Shown here in pieces: positions 28,929-33,587 of a stretch of DNA of 33,587 nt. Numbering within the stretch: the stretch's first letter is position 1; every line of letters starts with the position of its first letter. Below the pieces are notes generated by a model. It was not told the origin of the DNA. It ran no database searches and worked only from the letters and a program-made list of their open reading frames with translations. The DNA is from an uncultured Telmatospirillum sp. (lineage in GTDB: Bacteria; Pseudomonadota; Alphaproteobacteria; Rhodospirillales; Magnetospirillaceae), in contig CAIOJO010000511.1 of assembly GCA_903858635.1 (NCBI GenBank), positions 1-33,587 on the forward strand. The letters run 5' to 3'. The position numbers and the translations under genes were made by a program.

Positions 28929-30438
28929 CGAACTGCGCGCCTGGATCGGCCGCGCCGACTCCCGCCTCGACGGCCTTGCGGCGGCCCCGGGCCTGGAACG
29001 GATCGGGCGCGTGCTCAGGGTGGGCGATGGCGTCGCCACGGTGGGCGGCCTGCCGGAGACCCGTCTCGACGAATTGCTGGTGTTCGAGACCGGCAGCTTC
29101 GGCCTGGCCATCGACCTCGGCGAAGAAGAAATCGGCTGCATCCTGCTGGGCGAGGCCGACGGCATAGCCGCCGGGACGGCGGTGCGCGGTACTGGCGAAG
29201 TCGCCCGGACCCCGGTCGGCCACGGGTTGCTTGGCCGGGTCGTCGACGCCGTCGGCACCCCTCTCGACGGCGGCCCGGCGCCGGCCGCCGAGGCCTCGCT
29301 GCCGGTCGAACGGCCGGCACCGGCGATCGTCGACCGGGCCCTGGTGCAACGCCCGCTGGCCACCGGCCTGCTGGTCATCGACGCGATGATCCCGCTGGGC
29401 CGCGGTCAGCGCGAATTGATCGTCGGCGACCGCGGCACCGGCAAGACCGCGGTGGCGGTCGATACCATCATCAACCAACGTGATACCGAGGTGATCTGCA
29501 TCTATGCGGCGATCGGCCAGAAGTCCTCGTCGGTCAACAACGTCATCGACGCGGTCCGCCGCTTCGGCGCCTTCGAACGCTGCCTGTTCGTCATCGGCGG
29601 CCCCGACACCGCCCCCGGCCTGCAATGGCTGACCCCCTATGCCGCCTGCAGCATGGGCGAGTATTTCGCCGAGCAGGGCAAGGACGTGCTGCTGGTCATC
29701 GACGACCTGACCAAGCATGCCGCGGTTTACCGCCAGCTGTCCCTCCTGCTGCGCCGGCCACCCGGCCGCGAGGCCTATCCCGGCGATATCTTCTACATCC
29801 ATTCCCGGCTGCTCGAACGGGCGGCCAAGCTGTCGCCGGAAAAGGGCGGCGGCTCCCTGACCGCCCTGCCCATCGCCGAAACCCAGTCCGGCAATATCAG
29901 CGCCTATGTGCCGACCAATCTGATCTCGATCACCGACGGCCAGATCTATCTCGACCCGCGCCTGTTCTACGAGGACCAGAAGCCGGCGGTGAATGTCGGC
30001 CTGTCGGTGTCGCGGGTCGGCGGCAAGACCCAGGCGCCGGTGTTGAAGGGCCTGGCCGAGAGCCTGCGCCTCGACTACCAGCAATTCCTCGAGCTCGAGG
30101 TGTTCACCCGGTTCGGCACCATGGTCGACGAGCGCACCCGCAAGACCATCGACCATGGCCGGCGCATCCGCGCCATCCTGGCGCAGCCGCAGTTCACTCC
30201 CCTGTCCCTGGGCGAACAGGTGGCCCTGGTGGTGGCGGTGAAGGACGGTATCCTCGACGGCTTGCCGCTGGACCGGGTGGAGCCGTTCCGCGCCGGCCTG
30301 GCGGCTTGGCTGTCGGCCCACTGTCCCGAGGCGATGCGCCTTGGCGAAGCCGACCACACGCTGTCCGAAGCGCTTCATCGCCGCCTGGTCGAGGCGCTGA
30401 CCGGATTGGCCGGCAGCCTGGCCGAGCGGGACGGCTGA
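28915..30438 (+). CDS. atpA: N-ATPase subunit alpha (AtpA)
   Basis: Alpha alternates with beta in the head and carries non-catalytic nucleotide sites. The 507-aa product has Walker A GDRGTGKT at 171-178, VLLVIDDLTKHAAVYRQLSL, PGREAYPGDIFYIHSRLLER, the ALPIAETQSGNISAYVPTNL segment and the arginine-finger region VSRVGGKTQ. I chose ATG at 28915 within the end of atpF, with GGAGAAGG upstream; the frame is open further back but only inside atpF. It lies 4 nt before atpG. The N-terminal segment is shorter and less basic than in housekeeping alpha, which may fit a changed contact with the b-delta fusion. Confidence 0.96.
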   Translation: MPLADELRAWIGRADSRLDGLAAAPGLERIGRVLRVGDGVATVGGLPETRLDELLVFETGSFGLAIDLGEEEIGCILLGEADGIAAGTAVRGTGEVARTPVGHGLLGRVVDAVGTPLDGGPAPAAEASLPVERPAPAIVDRALVQRPLATGLLVIDAMIPLGRGQRELIVGDRGTGKTAVAVDTIINQRDTEVICIYAAIGQKSSSVNNVIDAVRRFGAFERCLFVIGGPDTAPGLQWLTPYAACSMGEYFAEQGKDVLLVIDDLTKHAAVYRQLSLLLRRPPGREAYPGDIFYIHSRLLERAAKLSPEKGGGSLTALPIAETQSGNISAYVPTNLISITDGQIYLDPRLFYEDQKPAVNVGLSVSRVGGKTQAPVLKGLAESLRLDYQQFLELEVFTRFGTMVDERTRKTIDHGRRIRAILAQPQFTPLSLGEQVALVVAVKDGILDGLPLDRVEPFRAGLAAWLSAHCPEAMRLGEADHTLSEALHRRLVEALTGLAGSLAERDG

Positions 30439-30442
30439 ACCG

Positions 30443-31297
30443 ATGCCGCGTTTGGCCGAGATCGAAGCCCATCTGGCCAGCATCGACGCCCTCTTAGGCA
30501 TCGTCGGGGCGATGCGCTCGCTGGCCGGCATCCGGGTGCAGGAGGCCCAGCGCGACCTGCCGGGCATCCGCCGCTACGCCGGAACCATGGCCGATGCGAT
30601 CGGCTCCGTACTGCCCTTCCTCGACGACGCCAAGCCGGGCACCGCCGGAGCGGGCAAGAGCGGTCGGGCCGTCGTGCTGCTGGTGGCCGAGCACGGCTTC
30701 GCCGGGGGCTTCAACGAACGCCTGCTGGAAGCGGCGAAGGAGCGCCTGCGGCCGGGCGACCGGCTGTTCGTCCTGGGCGGACGGGGCGCCGCGATGGGGG
30801 CCGAGCGCGGCCTGGCGCCCGATTGGACCCATGCCATGGCGACCCGCAGCGCCGGCGCGCTGGAAACCACCACCCGTCTGTCGAGCGAGCTCTCTCGGTA
30901 TCTGGCGTCGGATCGGGTGGCGGGGATCGAGGTGCTGTTCAGCCGGTTCCATCAGCTGGGGCATTGGGAGGTGACCTGGCGCAGCATCCTGCCGCTCGAC
31001 AGCGCCGCCCTGACCAAGGGACGGGCGCGGCAGGCCCCGCTGCACAACCTGCCGCCTGCGGTATTGCTGGAACGGCTGACCGCCGAATACGTGTTCGCCT
31101 TGTTGATGGAAGCCGTGGTGGAATCCATCGCCAGCGAGAACGCGGCGCGCTTCGCCGCGATGGATTCGGCCACCGAGAACGTCAAGAAGAAGCTGGACGC
31201 CCTGCATCACGAAGCCAACCGGGTGCGCCAGGAGGAAATCACCACCGAACTGGTCGACCTGGTGGTCGGCGCCGAAGCGGTGAGTCAGAGGAAGTAG
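30443..31297 (+). CDS. atpG: N-ATPase subunit gamma (AtpG)
   Basis: Gamma is the rotating shaft between the c ring and the catalytic head. The 284-aa product has the two terminal coiled-coil helices: MPRLAEIEAHLASIDALLGI near the N-terminus and ENAARFAAMDSATENVKKKL near the C-terminus, the most conserved gamma motif. The central Rossmann-like segment (VVLLVAEHGFAGGFNERLLE) replaces the housekeeping SDRGLCGGLN motif with EHGFAGGFN. It is the last gene of the operon. The only hairpin downstream points its T run leftward for htpG, so a rightward terminator is not obvious. Confidence 0.94.
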   Translation: MPRLAEIEAHLASIDALLGIVGAMRSLAGIRVQEAQRDLPGIRRYAGTMADAIGSVLPFLDDAKPGTAGAGKSGRAVVLLVAEHGFAGGFNERLLEAAKERLRPGDRLFVLGGRGAAMGAERGLAPDWTHAMATRSAGALETTTRLSSELSRYLASDRVAGIEVLFSRFHQLGHWEVTWRSILPLDSAALTKGRARQAPLHNLPPAVLLERLTAEYVFALLMEAVVESIASENAARFAAMDSATENVKKKLDALHHEANRVRQEEITTELVDLVVGAEAVSQRK

Positions 31298-31307
31298 AAG
31301 GCCTGTG

Positions 31308-31344
31308 AAAAACTAGTGGGGCCGGCGTCCCCGCCGGCCCCACT
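31308..31344 (-). terminator. Terminator of htpG (leftward)
   Basis: A 13-bp perfect stem (31315-31327 with 31332-31344, loop TCCC) lies between the convergent ends of atpG and htpG. Reading leftward the stem is followed by AGTTTTTC, a proper intrinsic terminator starting 9 nt after the htpG stop. Reading rightward it is followed by CAAAAAC, so it would be at most a pause or a block to atpG read-through. Confidence 0.85.
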
Positions 31345-31353
31345 CAAAAACAA

Positions 31354-33216
31354 TTACACCCCGCGTTCCAGCACGGCGGACAGGCGGCGGGCGAAGGCGG
31401 TGGGGTCGGGCAGCACCTCGCCTTCGATGATGCGCGCCTGGTCGAGCAGCAGGCGGGCCGCATCGGCCAGCCGCTCACCGGCCCCGTCGCGCTTGGCCTC
31501 GGCGGCCAGGCGACGAATCAGCCCATGCCGCGGATTCACTTCCAATACCCGCGGCGCCCGCGTCTTGGCCTGCTGATGCTGGCGCAGCAGCCGCTCGAGA
31601 TGCAGGCTGACATCGCCCTCGTCGGCAACCAGGCAGACGGCGCTCTCGGTCAGCCGCTCCGAAATCCGCACATCCTTGACCTCGTCGGCCAGGGCCGCCT
31701 TGAAGGCGGCGATCAGGGCTTCCACCTCGTCGCCGGCAGCGGCCTCGCCCTGGGGCTGTTCGCTGCCCTCGGCCGCTTTGATCGACGACAGTTCGGCCGC
31801 ACCCTGGGCCACCGAACGGAACGGCTTGTCGGTGTATTTGCCGATCGCGTTGGGCCAGAACTCGTCGATCGGATCGGTCAGCAGCAGCACCTCGATGCCC
31901 TTGGCGACGAAGCCTTCGAGCTGGGGGCTCTTCTTCAGCGCCTCCGGCTCGTCGCCGGTGATCATATAGACGGCGTCCTGCCCCTCCTTCATCCGCCCGA
32001 CATAGGTGGCCAGGCTGATCGGCTGGTCGGAGATGGTGGTGCGGAAACGACAGAGCTCGAGAATCTCGTCGCGTCGCTCGAAGTCCTCGTACAGGCCCTC
32101 CTTCAGCACCGCCCCGAAATTGTCCCAGAAGGCCGGATAGTCGCCCGCGTCGCCCTCGGCCTTCTTCTTCAGCTCGGCCAGGATGCGTTTGATCAGGCCG
32201 GAGCGGATCTTGGCCAGCAGCGGGTTGTGCTGCAGCATCTCGTGGCTGATGTTGAGCGGCAGGTCCTGGCTGTCGACCACGCCGCGCACGAAGCGCAGAT
32301 AGGGCGGCAGCAGGTCGGCGCAGTCGTCGGTGATGAACACCCGCTTGACGTACAGCTTGACGTGCTGCTTGCGGTCGGGATGGAAGATGTCGAACGGCTT
32401 CTGGCTCGGAATGAACAACAGGCCGGTGTATTCGATCGCCCCTTCGGCCTTGTAATGGCAGGTCAGCCACGGATCGTCGAAGGCATGGGCAACGTGGTGG
32501 TAGAACTCGGTGTATTGCTCCGCGGTAAGTTCGGACTTGCTCCGCGTCCACAGGGCCGAGGCGCTGTTGACCTTCTCTTCCTTGCCGTCCTCGACCAGCA
32601 CCACCGGCAGGGCGATGTGATCGGAATAGGTCTTGACGATGCGCTGCAGGCGCTGGCCGTCCAGATAGTCGTCCTCGCCGTCGCGCAGATAGAGGGTGAT
32701 CTTGGCGCCGCGCTCGGCGGCCGGCTCCTCGCCCACCGTGAAGTCGCCGCGGCCGTCCGACACCCAGCGCCAGCCCTGCTCCTCGCCGGCTTTGCGGGTG
32801 ACCACCTCGACCTTCGACGCGATCATGAAGGCCGAATAGAAGCCGACGCCGAACTGGCCGATCAAGGCCACGTCCTGTTTGGCATCCCCGGACAGCTGAT
32901 TGACGAAATTGGCCGTGCCGGAACGGGCGATCGTTCCCAGATTGTCGACCAGGTCGCTTCGATTCATGCCGATGCCATTATCGGCGATGGTCAAGCTGCG
33001 CGCCGTCTTGTCCGGGGTGATGGTGATCCGGAACTCGCCGCCACCGGCCAGCAATTCGGGTTGGGTCAGCGCTGCGTACCGCAATCGGTCGCATGCGTCA
33101 GAGGCATTGGAGATGAGCTCGCGGAGGAATATCTCTTTGTGGCTGTACAGCGAGTGAACCACGATATCCAGAAGTTTGCTCACTTCCGCCTGAAAACTGA
33201 GCTTTTCTTCGGCCAT
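31354..33216 (-). CDS. htpG: HtpG, Hsp90-family chaperone
   Basis: HtpG is the bacterial Hsp90, a dimeric ATP-dependent cytosolic chaperone. The 620-aa product matches the usual length. The N-terminal GHKL ATPase domain shows Glu33-Asn37 (LRELISNASDACDRLRY), Asp79 in DNGIGM, and the lid segment GQFGVGFYSAFM at 120-131. The middle domain has YVKRVFITDDCADLLPPYLR and DSQDLPLNISHEMLQ, and a C-terminal dimerisation domain follows. The ATG at 33216 is preceded by pyrimidine-rich DNA with no ribosome site, which is unusual for an abundant chaperone. A heat-shock-type promoter lies 52-80 nt upstream, and a terminator follows the gene. Confidence 0.97.
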   Translation of the reverse strand: MAEEKLSFQAEVSKLLDIVVHSLYSHKEIFLRELISNASDACDRLRYAALTQPELLAGGGEFRITITPDKTARSLTIADNGIGMNRSDLVDNLGTIARSGTANFVNQLSGDAKQDVALIGQFGVGFYSAFMIASKVEVVTRKAGEEQGWRWVSDGRGDFTVGEEPAAERGAKITLYLRDGEDDYLDGQRLQRIVKTYSDHIALPVVLVEDGKEEKVNSASALWTRSKSELTAEQYTEFYHHVAHAFDDPWLTCHYKAEGAIEYTGLLFIPSQKPFDIFHPDRKQHVKLYVKRVFITDDCADLLPPYLRFVRGVVDSQDLPLNISHEMLQHNPLLAKIRSGLIKRILAELKKKAEGDAGDYPAFWDNFGAVLKEGLYEDFERRDEILELCRFRTTISDQPISLATYVGRMKEGQDAVYMITGDEPEALKKSPQLEGFVAKGIEVLLLTDPIDEFWPNAIGKYTDKPFRSVAQGAAELSSIKAAEGSEQPQGEAAAGDEVEALIAAFKAALADEVKDVRISERLTESAVCLVADEGDVSLHLERLLRQHQQAKTRAPRVLEVNPRHGLIRRLAAEAKRDGAGERLADAARLLLDQARIIEGEVLPDPTAFARRLSAVLERGV

Positions 33217-33267
33217 GAGAGGAGTAACCTTAACTTAGATCCGACGGGTAAATTCGACGCCCGCAGG

Positions 33268-33296
33268 ATATGAGGGAAACGCCAGCCGAGCGCAAG
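33268..33296 (-). promoter_or_regulatory. Candidate sigma-32 heat-shock promoter of htpG
   Basis: Reading leftward, CTTG (33293-33296) is followed after 18 nt by CTCATAT (33268-33274). This fits the alphaproteobacterial heat-shock consensus CTTG-N17/18-CYTATNT with one mismatch. Transcription would start near 33261, giving a leader of about 45 nt to htpG. Confidence 0.6.
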
Positions 33297-33544
33297 CCCC
33301 GGTGTTCCATGGCGGAATTCGGGCCTCGCACAAGGACCGTTGCTCTTCCTCAGGTGAATAGGTATGAATAACGCCCTTTTGCGTCCAAGGTCGGGCGCAG
33401 GGAGGCTTAGGTTTGCCGTCGGCCTTGTCCGAACCGGCACCCCCACTTGGGGATGTCCCGGTCGATGTTGAAATTGGAGGGCAGGCGTTGCTCACCTTGA
33501 GCCTGTAGGCTCGGGGTGTCGAATCCGCAAAGGAGAGCAACGCC
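33297..33544 (+). other. Intergenic region before the final gene
   Basis: Between the htpG promoter and the start at 33545 no convincing gene is seen; leftward open frames here are Arg/Pro-rich. The stretch holds a CCCC-actt-GGGG mini-hairpin at about 33444-33455, a stem-loop at 33494-33517 and the ribosome site AGGAG at 33531-33535. No promoter was identified with confidence. Confidence 0.5.
33494..33517 (+). other. Stem-loop in the leader of the final gene
   Basis: ACCTTGAGCC and GGCTCGGGGT can pair over 10 bp (two U-G pairs) around a TGTA tetraloop, 27 nt before the start codon and 13 nt before the ribosome site. It could stabilise the leader or affect translation. No known riboswitch or thermometer was recognised. 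Confidence 0.4.
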
Positions 33545-33587
33545 ATGAAGAAATCTACCACATTGGCCGCCGTCGTTCCGGCGACAA
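33545..33587 (+). CDS. Start of an unidentified gene (14 codons, cut by window end)
   Basis: ATG at 33545 follows a good AGGAG ribosome site at 9 nt. The visible peptide MKKSTTLAAVVPAT looks like the start of a secretion signal: two lysines followed by a hydrophobic Ala/Val stretch. A secreted or membrane protein is likely, but too little is present for identification. It is divergent from htpG with a 328-nt gap. Confidence 0.6.
   Translation, partial: MKKSTTLAAVVPAT

Noticed and set aside
31315-31344. Hairpin as terminator of the N-ATPase operon
   Set aside because: On the plus strand it is followed by CAAAAAC rather than T residues; the T run is on the htpG side only.

Overview
The window is GC-rich DNA from a bacterial chromosome. 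Coding is dense, starts are often GTG or TTG, and genes commonly overlap by ATGA or GTGA. The layout suggests an alphaproteobacterium, probably Rhodospirillales (Magnetospirillum-like): a ccmABCDEF cytochrome c maturation cluster beside aconitase, a heat-shock-type promoter of the CTTG-N18-CTCATAT kind in front of htpG, and general protein similarity. The genus is an inference. No rRNA, tRNA, CRISPR array, insertion sequence or prophage was seen.

Region 1 (1-3099, minus strand): ccmA, ccmB, ccmC, ccmD, ccmE and the start of ccmF, which export and ligate haem for c-type cytochromes. Region 2 (3217-4408): a small toxin-antitoxin pair (N-terminally short antitoxin, PIN toxin), a possible gene remnant, and a 450-base non-coding stretch with several palindromes. 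Region 3 (4409-9824): two unrelated-type aconitases in tandem, acnB then acnA, separated by a strong terminator. Region 4 (9825-11364): a small unknown gene behind a good promoter with an 8-bp-arm dyad, facing a LysR regulator that has a perfect T-N11-A operator at its own promoter.

Region 5 (11365-17928): a tripartite RND efflux operon (outer-membrane factor, membrane-fusion protein, pump) transcribed leftward, with a TetR regulator transcribed divergently; the two promoters overlap face to face. Region 6 (18103-23939): pstSCAB high-affinity phosphate uptake, without phoU, converging on a two-component system whose kinase gene overlaps the end of pstB. Region 7 (24165-24713): a small RBBP9/YdeN-type serine hydrolase.

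Region 8 (24815-31297) is the most distinctive part: a complete nine-gene alternative rotary ATPase operon in the order atpD-C-Q-R-B-E-F-A-G. This is the N-ATPase arrangement. It has the small membrane genes atpQ and atpR, has no atpH, and its b subunit carries a delta-like C-terminal domain. The c subunit has a glutamate in each helix. Such operons normally supplement a housekeeping F-type ATPase, which is not in this window. Region 9 (31308-33587): htpG on the minus strand with its own terminator and a sigma-32-like promoter, then the first codons of a rightward gene cut by the window end.

The N-ATPase is a known but little-studied family, so I do not claim a wholly new system. The points most worth testing are its ion specificity and b-delta fusion, the acnB-acnA tandem, and the dyad controlling the unknown small gene at 10127.
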